Shown here: positions 20,707-28,113 of the stretch, one piece after another
How the letters are laid out: every line of letters begins with the position of its first letter
How positions within the stretch are numbered: the first letter of the stretch is position 1
DNA from: Candidatus Methanomethylophilaceae archaeon
Lineage (GTDB): Archaea; Thermoplasmatota; Thermoplasmata; Methanomassiliicoccales; Methanomethylophilaceae
Length of the DNA: 31,494 bases
Direction of reading: 5' to 3'
NCBI GenBank assembly: GCA_016297775.1
Contig: JAEDGA010000012.1
Location: 1-31,494 of the forward strand
Notes under the pieces: generated by a model
Told to the model about the DNA's origin: nothing
What the model saw: only the letters and a program-made list of their open reading frames with translations
The model's database searches: none
Made by a program: the position numbers and the translations under genes

Positions 20707-22488
20707 TCACCTCCTCTTCTTTTTCTTTCCGCCTCCGAGGAAGTTATTGTAGAGATAGACGAGGAATCCGATGATCACCGCACCAATGGATACGGTTGCC
20801 ACGGTCTCGACGGGGACATCCAGAGGCTGATTGTCGGACGGAACGTAGTTGTAATCCCAATCCTCCATATATTCGGCGAGATAGAATTCGGTGACTCTCT
20901 CATCCATGATGTAGAGACCACACTCTCTGTTGTTTAGGAATGCGTTCTCGGTCCAATTGACGGAAGAGATCCATACACAATCATCGATGATCACACCTTT
21001 ATTGTGCATCGTGGAATATCCATTCTGGGACATCTTTGCCGCCTTCACACCGTGGGACCTAAGGTATGACAGAAGCTCCTCCGAATCCTCTGAAATCATG
21101 AACTTCGCGTCCACTCCGCGTGCCGCGGCATCCAGCATGAACCTGATGGGAGATTGGTTGTCCGGATTCTCGAATGACTTTCCGACATCCATCTGCTCGG
21201 TGTAGATCCTTTCCTTGGCGTTACTCATGTAGTAATTTATCGCCTTGAACGTGTTGTCGGGGGACATGTACATCTTGAGACGCGCGCCGTTGATGACGGA
21301 ACCCGACTCCGGAAGCGCATCCACATATGTCGATATCTCTTCCATTGAAAGAAGCTTGGTACCGCTCACCGGGTTGCTCAACTTCTCGTCGAGGGTGGCC
21401 ACATCCTTTCCGTTCCAATCGTTGGAGAAATAGGATTCCATGTATGCGGCATAACCCGTGGATTCTACGACTGCACCCCATCCCCTGTTTCCTTTACCGT
21501 TACCGAGGTTGGGTCCGGTCCAGTTCTCGGACGTGACGATCACGGTTTCGCCGTCTATGATACAATACTTGTTGTGAACGTACGAATACCTGTCCTCGGA
21601 AGTGCTTCCACCTACAGGGAACCCGATGAAGGATACGTTTCCTCCTTTGTCAACGATCGATTGCAGAATATCATAGGAGTGATCGTAACCCAAGGGTTTG
21701 TTCTCCAAAAGGACCTTGACATCCACGCCCTCCTCGGCCTTCGCAGCCAATATCGAAGCGGCGTGTTTGCTTGTCAGCATGTATATCGAGATATGGATAC
21801 TGGTATCTGCATCCTTCAATGCCCTGAGGATCGGTCCCCCCTTGGAATCCGGGAACACGAACGGCAACACATTGCCGGTGAATTCGGGAACGTCGTAGAA
21901 TCCATTCGATGTCATCCCGTCGGAGGTGGCGGTCCAATCGAAATTGGAATTGGAATCCTTGGGTTCAACCCTGCGTATGGCCTCCTTCATATTGGACAGG
22001 GGTACAGAATCTCCGATCCAATCCTTCGTCGAAGGCATGGTCTTCACAGACCCATACGAAACTACGTCCACATTCTTATCAAAGCTGTCACACAAGTACA
22101 CATTGGTGCCGGTGTTGGTGAACATGGTCCCGATCCCACTGGTGATCTTCACGGTCCTGTCTGTGCAGAACCAGGAATCGGATACCTTTGATTTTATGAA
22201 TGCAACGATCTCGCCGGATGTGAGTGTCATGTTAGGCAAATCATACTGTTTGCCACCCTGGGTCTTCACATAGTAACCGTTGAGACTGACAGATTTGCTG
22301 CCATAGTTCTTGATGGAGAAGCAATCGCCGAGATCGGGATCGTTGTAAACGACCTCGTACAGCCTTACCCCATCTATCTTGTTTCCCGCAGGGACCTCCG
22401 CGTGGTCGGTCTCCGCGATCACTGGTATCGCGGCGAAAACCATCAGGAGCACCACTGCTATCGCTAATGCATCCCTTCCCAATTGCAT
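20707..22488 (-). CDS. Secreted, membrane-anchored lamin-tail + double phospholipase D protein
   Basis: This 593-residue extracytoplasmic protein starts with a signal peptide (about 1-28). Residues 38-150 resemble a lamin-tail domain (VRLYEVVYNDPDLGDCFSIK, NYGSKSVSLNGYYV). Two phospholipase D catalytic motifs follow: HNKYCIID (H305-D312) and HNKGVIID (H495-D502), each with a trailing SENWT or SVNWTENAF strand. A single C-terminal membrane helix (566-584) ends in a KKKKRR anchor. Both HKD motifs are intact, so a phosphodiesterase acting on DNA or lipids outside the cell is expected. Lamin-tail domains often accompany secreted nucleases. A TATA-like GGTTAAATCC about 26 nt upstream suggests a leaderless start at 22488. 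It is divergent from copZ. Confidence 0.9.
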   Translation of the reverse strand: MQLGRDALAIAVVLLMVFAAIPVIAETDHAEVPAGNKIDGVRLYEVVYNDPDLGDCFSIKNYGSKSVSLNGYYVKTQGGKQYDLPNMTLTSGEIVAFIKSKVSDSWFCTDRTVKITSGIGTMFTNTGTNVYLCDSFDKNVDVVSYGSVKTMPSTKDWIGDSVPLSNMKEAIRRVEPKDSNSNFDWTATSDGMTSNGFYDVPEFTGNVLPFVFPDSKGGPILRALKDADTSIHISIYMLTSKHAASILAAKAEEGVDVKVLLENKPLGYDHSYDILQSIVDKGGNVSFIGFPVGGSTSEDRYSYVHNKYCIIDGETVIVTSENWTGPNLGNGKGNRGWGAVVESTGYAAYMESYFSNDWNGKDVATLDEKLSNPVSGTKLLSMEEISTYVDALPESGSVINGARLKMYMSPDNTFKAINYYMSNAKERIYTEQMDVGKSFENPDNQSPIRFMLDAAARGVDAKFMISEDSEELLSYLRSHGVKAAKMSQNGYSTMHNKGVIIDDCVWISSVNWTENAFLNNRECGLYIMDERVTEFYLAEYMEDWDYNYVPSDNQPLDVPVETVATVSIGAVIIGFLVYLYNNFLGGGKKKKRR

Positions 22489-22523
22489 GATACGGGATTA
22501 ATTTTTACGGATTTAACCTGTAC

Positions 22524-22545
22524 GCATATCAATCTTTAGATATGC
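22524..22545. promoter_or_regulatory. Inverted repeat between the copZ and phospholipase D promoters (candidate metal-regulator operator)
   Basis: GCATATC (22524-22530) and GATATGC (22539-22545) form a perfect 7-bp inverted repeat with an 8-bp spacer. It lies between the putative PLD TATA box (22510-22517, minus) and the putative copZ TATA box CTAAATAC (22552-22559, plus). This is a typical position for a copper-responsive repressor, but no regulator gene lies beside it. Confidence 0.4.
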
Positions 22546-22580
22546 CTAAATCTAAATACGACGAAAATGATTGCCAGTAC

Positions 22581-22805
22581 ATGACAAAGAAGACTCTGAA
22601 GATCGAAGGCATGATGTGTGAGAATTGCTCCGCGAAGGTCCATGACGCGCTCTGCAAGATAGATGGCGTGACATCCGTCACAGCGGATCACAGAAAAGGC
22701 ACCGCCGTAGTCGAATCGGATATCGACATAGCGGACGAGACTCTCCTCATGGCAGTCATCGATGCGGGATTCAAGGGAAGGGTGAAGAAGGGTCTCTTCA
22801 AATGA
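22581..22805 (+). CDS. copZ: CopZ-like copper chaperone (HMA domain)
   Basis: This small heavy-metal-associated domain protein has the metal site GMMCENCSAKV (CxxC) and the usual beta-alpha-beta pattern (LKIEGMM, CKIDGVTSVTADHRKG, AVIDAGF). It would carry Cu(I) to the ATPase encoded next, which it overlaps by ATGA at 22802-22805. From ATG 22581 it has 74 residues, a normal chaperone size. An upstream in-frame ATG at 22542 would add 13 residues, but it lies inside the inverted repeat and before the TATA-like CTAAATAC, so the shorter, probably leaderless start is preferred. Confidence 0.88.
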   Translation: MTKKTLKIEGMMCENCSAKVHDALCKIDGVTSVTADHRKGTAVVESDIDIADETLLMAVIDAGFKGRVKKGLFK

Positions 22806-24937
22806 CCGAAAAGACGTTCAAGGTCAGCGGCATGTCCTGTGCCGCATGTTCCGCCCGTATCGAGAAGGAATTGGGCAGATTGAACGGAATTTCATCGGTG
22901 GAGGCCGTATTCGCGGGCAACACCGTCTTCGTATCCTTCGATCCCGATAAGGTCTCGGAGGAGAAGATCACATCCGTCCTCGACAGGATCGGATACCCCG
23001 TGGTCACTAACGGCACCCGTATATCGGACTGGGATCCGCGCAAGATCGCCGCCTCCGGCATACTGTCCGCCGTACTTTTCGTGTATGCCATGGGCCCGAT
23101 GTTCGGATTGGATGTCCCCGGATCGGATGATCCAAGGATATACTCCACCGTACAGCTGGTACTATGCCTTCCCGTTCTGCTGATGTGCGGAAGGTTCTTC
23201 GTCAAAGGTGCGAGATCGCTGATGTCCGGCACCCCGACCATGGATACCCTGGTATCATTGGGTTCCGGTGCAGCGTTCGCGTACAGTCTGTACATCACGA
23301 TACGTTCGTACGTCACCGGTGCGGATGCGATGGGCATATGTTTCGACTCCGCCGCCATGATACTGACACTGATATCCGTCGGTAAGTATCTCGAATCCCG
23401 GTCGCGTATGAAGGCGGATGATGCTGTCAGAGAACTTCTGGCACTCGTACCGGACAACGCGAACGTCATACGCGACGGCGTGGAGATCACCATCCCGACC
23501 TCGGAACTCTCCGAAGGCGATGTCGTGATCGTAAGGCCCGGGGAGAGGATATCCGCCGATGGAGACATCATCGAAGGGAGATCATCAGTTGACGAATCCA
23601 TGCTCACCGGGGAGCACATGCCCGTTCTGAAAACGGATTCCGACAAGGTCTACAGCGGTACGATGAACGTGGATGGTACATTCACATTCAGGGTCACCGG
23701 TATCGGCGAGAACACCATGATCTCCGACATCGCCGCCATGATGGAAGAAGCGAAATCCACCAAGGCGCCGATAGCCCGCATGGCCGACCGCGTGGCGGCA
23801 CGTTTCGTCCCCGCTGTTATAACGGTATCAACAATATCCGCGATATTATGGCTGATCGCCGGCAAGGATGTGCCGTTCGCCCTCAACATAGCGATATCCG
23901 TGCTGGTCGTATCATGTCCGTGCGCGTTGGGCCTGGCCACGCCTCTTGCGATAACCGTCGGTTCCGGAAGGGCCGCGGAATTGGGGATACTGTTCAGGGA
24001 CGCAGGTTCGTTGGAGAGATCCGGAAGGACGGACTCCGTCATATTGGACAAGACGGGTACGGTCACCTGCGGAAGACCCGTGGTCGAATCCTTCGACGGA
24101 CCGGAAAGGATCCTCCCGGCGATCGGTGCCGGCGAATCCCTCTCCGAACACCCCGTAGGACGCGCGATATCCGAATACTGCTCATCCAACGCGGATGCGC
24201 CCGAGGAGGATGCCAAGGATTTCGAGTACGTCGTAGGTAGAGGTGTGTCGTTCACCTACGGCGGACACAGATATAACGTCGGTTCGATGGAGGATGACAA
24301 GGATGACATCCGTGGCACCGTGACATACGTCTCGGAGGACGGAGTACCGCAGGGAAGATTCGTATTATCCGACATGATAAGGGAAGAATCCCGTGATACG
24401 GTGCAATGGCTCTCCCGCATGGGCGTGGACGTGCATATGGTCACCGGCGACAGCGAAGGATCCGCATCCGCCGTGGCGGATGCATGCGGCATAGGATCAT
24501 ACATGTCCAAGACCATGCCGGCGGACAAGGTCACATACATCAAGAAGGAACAGGCACGCGGACGTTACGTGATGATGGTCGGGGACGGTATCAACGACTC
24601 TCCGGCATTGGCGCAGGCGGACATAGGTGTGTCGATGAGATCCGGCAGCGACATAGCCCTGACCGCATCCGACGTCGTGCTGATGAACGACGATCTTTCC
24701 AACGTGCCCCGCACGATCGAGTGCGGGAAGGCGGTGTTGAAGAACATCAAACAGAATCTGTTCCTCGCAGTATGCTACAATGCGATATGCATCCCGTTCA
24801 TGGCGGGACTGCCGTATCTGTTCGGCATGTCCGAGATAGGACACATGCCGATGCTGGCAGCGGCTGCGATGTCGATGTCATCACTGTCGGTGGTATCCAA
24901 CGCCCTGAGGCTCAGAAGGTTCCGTCCGTCTCACTGA
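22802..24937 (+). CDS. copA: Copper-transporting P1B-type ATPase CopA
   Basis: This 711-residue Cu(I)-exporting ATPase has one N-terminal HMA domain (GMSCAACSA, C13 and C16) and about eight membrane helices. The actuator motif is LTGEHMP, the intramembrane metal site is CPC at 372-374 (SCPCALGLATPLA), the phosphorylation site is D416 in DKTGTVTC, the nucleotide-binding HP motif is SLSEHPVGRAI, and the hinge is MVGDGINDSPALAQADIG. CPC with an N-terminal CxxC marks the Cu(I) or Ag(I) subclass. It is translationally coupled to copZ. Its 3' end overlaps the convergent cysteine desulfurase by 7 nt. Confidence 0.97.
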   Translation: MTEKTFKVSGMSCAACSARIEKELGRLNGISSVEAVFAGNTVFVSFDPDKVSEEKITSVLDRIGYPVVTNGTRISDWDPRKIAASGILSAVLFVYAMGPMFGLDVPGSDDPRIYSTVQLVLCLPVLLMCGRFFVKGARSLMSGTPTMDTLVSLGSGAAFAYSLYITIRSYVTGADAMGICFDSAAMILTLISVGKYLESRSRMKADDAVRELLALVPDNANVIRDGVEITIPTSELSEGDVVIVRPGERISADGDIIEGRSSVDESMLTGEHMPVLKTDSDKVYSGTMNVDGTFTFRVTGIGENTMISDIAAMMEEAKSTKAPIARMADRVAARFVPAVITVSTISAILWLIAGKDVPFALNIAISVLVVSCPCALGLATPLAITVGSGRAAELGILFRDAGSLERSGRTDSVILDKTGTVTCGRPVVESFDGPERILPAIGAGESLSEHPVGRAISEYCSSNADAPEEDAKDFEYVVGRGVSFTYGGHRYNVGSMEDDKDDIRGTVTYVSEDGVPQGRFVLSDMIREESRDTVQWLSRMGVDVHMVTGDSEGSASAVADACGIGSYMSKTMPADKVTYIKKEQARGRYVMMVGDGINDSPALAQADIGVSMRSGSDIALTASDVVLMNDDLSNVPRTIECGKAVLKNIKQNLFLAVCYNAICIPFMAGLPYLFGMSEIGHMPMLAAAAMSMSSLSVVSNALRLRRFRPSH

Positions 24938-26070
24938 GATCTGCATTCGGCGACTGCGACGGGGATCGCTTCCAACAGCGCATCCACCTCCTCGTCCGTG
25001 TTCAGCGGGGACAGGGTCACCCTGAGGGATGAAAGTGCCTGCTCCGCGTTCAGACCGATGGCGGTGAGGACGTGGGAAGGGCCCGCCTCCCCTGCGGAAC
25101 ATGCGGATGCGGTGGATGTGGCGAAACCCATCCTGTTCAGTTTCAGCACCAGGTCGGTGCCCTTCACACCGTCGAACCTGAAGTGTGTGTTGTTGCACAG
25201 ACGGTCGGATCTCGGTCCGTTCAGATGCGCCCCGGATATCTCGCAGACGGAGTCGATTATCCTGTCCCTCATGGAGGTCATGCGCATGACGTCCCCTTCC
25301 ATGTCGGAGAACGCCATCTCCGCCGCCTTCCCCAGCCCCACAATTCCGGGCACGTTCTCCGTCGACGAACGGAGCCCCCTCTCCTGCCCCCCGCCCAAGA
25401 TGATCGGCGACAGCTCCACTCCCGATCTGACGTAGATGGCCCCGATACCCTTCGGAGCATGGACCTTGTGTCCCGACAGGGAGAGCATATCGATACCGTC
25501 GCGTTTCACATCCACGTCCATCTTAGTGTAACCCTGCACGGCATCCGTATGGAACAATGCACCGTGATCATGCGCGATACGGGATATCCTGCGGAGATCC
25601 TGCTGCGTACCGATGACATTGTTGGCCGCCATGACCGACACCAACGCCACATCATCACCCATCGCGGCCTCCAGTTCGGAGATGTCCACAAAACCTTCTC
25701 CGTCCACGGGGACGACCGTGGTCCTGAAGCCACGACGGCGTGCCTCGGCACATGTCTCCAACACGGCGGAATGCTCTATGGCGGTGGTGACTATCCTGTC
25801 CCTGCCGTTCTGGCCCAACACGCCCAGAATCGCAAGATTGTCCGACTCCGTACCTCCCGATGTGAATGTTATTTCGGAAGGATAACAGCCAAGGGTCCTG
25901 GACACCCTCTCCCTCGCCGTACGCATCGCGGCGGCGGCGGAGAAGCCGAGATCGTGGATGCTGCTGGGGTTGCCGTAGCTCTCGCAGAAATAAGGACGCA
26001 TCTCCTCGAAGACCTCGGGAAGCACTCTGGTGGTGGCCGCATTGTCGAAATACATGACCCTTGGACACAT
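24931..26070 (-). CDS. Cysteine desulfurase (NifS/IscS family)
   Basis: This PLP enzyme removes sulfur from cysteine for iron-sulfur clusters or tRNA thiolation. From ATG 26070 the protein has 379 residues. Diagnostic parts are YFDNAATTRVLPEV, NPSSIHDLG, FTSGGTESDN, AIEHSAV (H100), LSLSGHKVHAPKG with PLP lysine K202, GGGQERGLRSSTEN and the catalytic loop STASACSAGEAGPSH with C324. The long active-site segment before SHVL fits the NifS/IscS type. A TATA-like TTTATCAA is about 27 nt from ATG 26070, fitting a leaderless start; the longer frame from 26124 is less likely. No iscU-type scaffold is adjacent. It is divergent from the cluster-rich HdrD. Confidence 0.94.
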   Translation of the reverse strand: MCPRVMYFDNAATTRVLPEVFEEMRPYFCESYGNPSSIHDLGFSAAAAMRTARERVSRTLGCYPSEITFTSGGTESDNLAILGVLGQNGRDRIVTTAIEHSAVLETCAEARRRGFRTTVVPVDGEGFVDISELEAAMGDDVALVSVMAANNVIGTQQDLRRISRIAHDHGALFHTDAVQGYTKMDVDVKRDGIDMLSLSGHKVHAPKGIGAIYVRSGVELSPIILGGGQERGLRSSTENVPGIVGLGKAAEMAFSDMEGDVMRMTSMRDRIIDSVCEISGAHLNGPRSDRLCNNTHFRFDGVKGTDLVLKLNRMGFATSTASACSAGEAGPSHVLTAIGLNAEQALSSLRVTLSPLNTDEEVDALLEAIPVAVAECRSQ

Positions 26071-26149
26071 GGTATCCACATCGTGTAGGGGGTTGATAAA
26101 TCCGACCATAGGGTGCCGATCCATTAGCCAGCAGGCGCCGGCGTAGCGA

Positions 26150-26168
26150 TTCTACGAAATTCGTAGAA
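26150..26168. promoter_or_regulatory. 19-bp palindrome between cysteine desulfurase and hdrD promoters
   Basis: TTCTACGAA, a central A, and TTCGTAGAA form a perfect 9+1+9 palindrome. It sits about 50 nt from each of the two opposite TATA boxes (26094-26101 minus, 26214-26221 plus). The symmetry, length and placement suit a dimeric regulator controlling one or both genes. Confidence 0.5.
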
Positions 26169-26213
26169 ATGGGTCGTTTGGAATGTGTGGCACTACTTCG
26201 ACGATAGGATGGG

Positions 26214-26221
26214 TTAATATA
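26214..26221 (+). promoter_or_regulatory. TATA box of hdrD
   Basis: TTAATATA predicts transcription starting near 26245, giving a leader of about 45-50 nt before ATG 26294. This is long for this genome, where many starts look leaderless. Confidence 0.55.
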
Positions 26222-26250
26222 CCCCTATCTTAATTCTGCGCACATTAGGC

Positions 26251-26271
26251 GAACGGGGGTATCGCCCGTTC
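26251..26271 (+). promoter_or_regulatory. Hairpin in the hdrD 5' leader
   Basis: GAACGGG (26251-26257) and CCCGTTC (26265-26271) form a perfect 7-bp stem with a 7-nt loop. It ends 22 nt before the hdrD ATG. It could stabilise the message or regulate translation; no known riboswitch class is recognisable. Confidence 0.4.
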
Positions 26272-26293
26272 TGAACGTTTCGAGGTATTATCC

Positions 26294-28063
26294 ATGGCAA
26301 AGACGATTACACTTCCCGAGAAGCCCAAGACCATCAGGCTTCCCAGAATCACGAGAGAACTGGTCCAGTGTCAGATGTGCGGATACTGTATCGACGTCTG
26401 CGAGGCCCACAGACAGACCCCCTGGGAGTCCGTCACCCCCAGAGGAAAGATCTACTACCTGAACCAGCTCGACAAGGCCGGTTTCGGACTGATCGACAAG
26501 ATCATCGGAAGGAAGGCCACCATCTCCCCTGACTTCGTGGACGCCATGTACAAGTGTACCGGATGCGGAAACTGTGAGGAGGTCTGCCACGCGAAGATCG
26601 AGCTCGTCAAGCTCTGGGAGATCGTAAGGGCATGGCTCGTCCAGGAGGGCGTCGCACCTCTCCCCGTCCACAAGGGAATCGCAAAGAAGATCGCGGCCAC
26701 CGGAAACTCGTTCGGCGAGCCCGCATCCAAGAGGGACGCATGGTGGCCCAAGGAGGTCCCCAGGACCGAGGTCCCCGAGGCCATCCTCTACGCAGGATGT
26801 ACCGGATCCTACAGGATGCAGCACATCCCCGCCGCGGGAGCCATCATCCTCGACCGCGCAGGAGTCAAGATCAACTGCCTCGGAAGCGAAGAGGTCTGCT
26901 GTTCCTCGCCCCTTCTCAGGGTCGGAATCAAGGACCAGACACTCGATCTCGCCAGGAAGACCGTCACCAAGGCCGACGGTATCGGTGCGAACGACATGAT
27001 CATGACCTGCTCCGGATGTTACAAGACCATCTCCAGCAACATCGGTGACTACTACTCCAAGGCAGGACAGAACGTCTACCACTTCACACAGTACGTTGAC
27101 AAGCTCATCAAGGAGAAGAAGCTCCCCCTGAACAACGAGTTCAAGGCCAGAGTCACATACCACGATCCCTGCCACCTCGGAAGGCACTCCAAGGTCTACG
27201 AGGAGCCCCGTAACATCCTGAAGAAGATCAAGGGAATCGACTTCGTCGAGATGGAGAAGAACAGGGACCACTCCAGGTGCTGCGGTGCCGGAGGAGGTTA
27301 CAAGTCAGCATTCAACGACTTCGCAGTCAACATCGCGGCCGAGAGGATCCACGATGCGGAGGAGGTCGGAGCAGAGGTCATCGCAACCGCCTGCCCGTTC
27401 TGTGTCCTCAACCTGAAGGCAGGAGCCAAGAAGGCAGGATCCAACGTCAAGGTCATGGACATCTCCGAGATCCTCCTGCAGGTCACCGCACCCAAGGTCG
27501 CGGCACCCGAACCGGAACCCGTCAAGGAGGTCGAGGTCGCACCCGCCATCGATCCCAAGGAGCTCGAGGAGGCCAAAGCGGCGGCCGAGGCAGCGAAGAA
27601 GGAAATCGAGGCCATCAAGGCAGAGGCCGAAGCAGCAAAGAAAGAAGCCGAAGAGGCCAAGAAGGCTGCGGCAGAGGCCGAGGCCGCCGCAGAGGCAGCC
27701 AAGAAGGAGAACGAGGAGTTCTTCAACGACCCCGAAGACCTCGAGATCGAGATCGATGAGGAGGAGTTCAACTGGGACCTGACCCCCGAAGGAGTCCTGA
27801 GGAGAGCGGCCTGGAACAAGAAGCTCAGGTGCAGAAGGAACTACGGAGAGTACAATATCCCCGTGGCATTCGTAAAAGGTAAGGTCGCAGTCTACGTGGA
27901 CATCGACGCATCCGAGGTCAAGCCCAAGCTCGAAAGCGAGGGTTGGGTCGTCATGTGCTACAACGGACTCGACATCACCGACGGAGATGCCCAGGCAACG
28001 GAGATCCGTGAAGCCGTCAAGGCCCAGATCCGCCAGATGAAGAAGGGAAAGAAGAAGAAGTGA
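26294..28063 (+). CDS. hdrD: HdrD-type heterodisulfide reductase subunit with coiled-coil and extra C-terminal domain
   Basis: HdrD reduces the CoM-S-S-CoB heterodisulfide, the last step of methanogenesis. N-terminal [4Fe-4S] motifs are C26-x2-C29-x2-C32-x3-C36 and C88-x2-C91-x2-C94-x3-C98. Two cysteine-rich CCG-type domains follow: the first has EEVCCSSP and CSGCYK (glycine of CCG replaced by serine), the second PCHLGRHSKVYEEP, SRCCGAGGG and CPFC. This core ends near residue 396, the length of Methanosarcina HdrD. Beyond it lie a Pro-rich hinge (398-420), an Ala/Glu/Lys coiled coil (about 421-475), an acidic patch (480-492) and a small domain (about 493-580) with a KKGKKKK tail. No HdrE membrane partner is adjacent. 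Codon bias is extreme, indicating high expression. It is followed by a hairpin terminator. Confidence 0.93.
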   Translation: MAKTITLPEKPKTIRLPRITRELVQCQMCGYCIDVCEAHRQTPWESVTPRGKIYYLNQLDKAGFGLIDKIIGRKATISPDFVDAMYKCTGCGNCEEVCHAKIELVKLWEIVRAWLVQEGVAPLPVHKGIAKKIAATGNSFGEPASKRDAWWPKEVPRTEVPEAILYAGCTGSYRMQHIPAAGAIILDRAGVKINCLGSEEVCCSSPLLRVGIKDQTLDLARKTVTKADGIGANDMIMTCSGCYKTISSNIGDYYSKAGQNVYHFTQYVDKLIKEKKLPLNNEFKARVTYHDPCHLGRHSKVYEEPRNILKKIKGIDFVEMEKNRDHSRCCGAGGGYKSAFNDFAVNIAAERIHDAEEVGAEVIATACPFCVLNLKAGAKKAGSNVKVMDISEILLQVTAPKVAAPEPEPVKEVEVAPAIDPKELEEAKAAAEAAKKEIEAIKAEAEAAKKEAEEAKKAAAEAEAAAEAAKKENEEFFNDPEDLEIEIDEEEFNWDLTPEGVLRRAAWNKKLRCRRNYGEYNIPVAFVKGKVAVYVDIDASEVKPKLESEGWVVMCYNGLDITDGDAQATEIREAVKAQIRQMKKGKKKK

Positions 28064-28081
28064 TTCTTCGATGAAACAACA

Positions 28082-28109
28082 CCGGGCTTCGGCCCGGAAT
28101 CCTTTTTTT
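28082..28109 (+). terminator. Bacterial-style hairpin terminator after hdrD
   Basis: CCGGGC, a TTCG tetraloop and GCCCGG (28082-28097) form a very stable 6-bp stem. Five bases later a run of seven T begins (28103-28109). Archaeal termination usually needs only the T run, so the added GC hairpin is notable. It ends 4 nt before the lhr start codon. Confidence 0.75.
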
Positions 28110-28113
28110 ACTC

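Noticed and set aside
26288..27271. Long open frame opposite hdrD
   Set aside because: It mirrors the extreme codon bias of hdrD and shows no recognisable motif.
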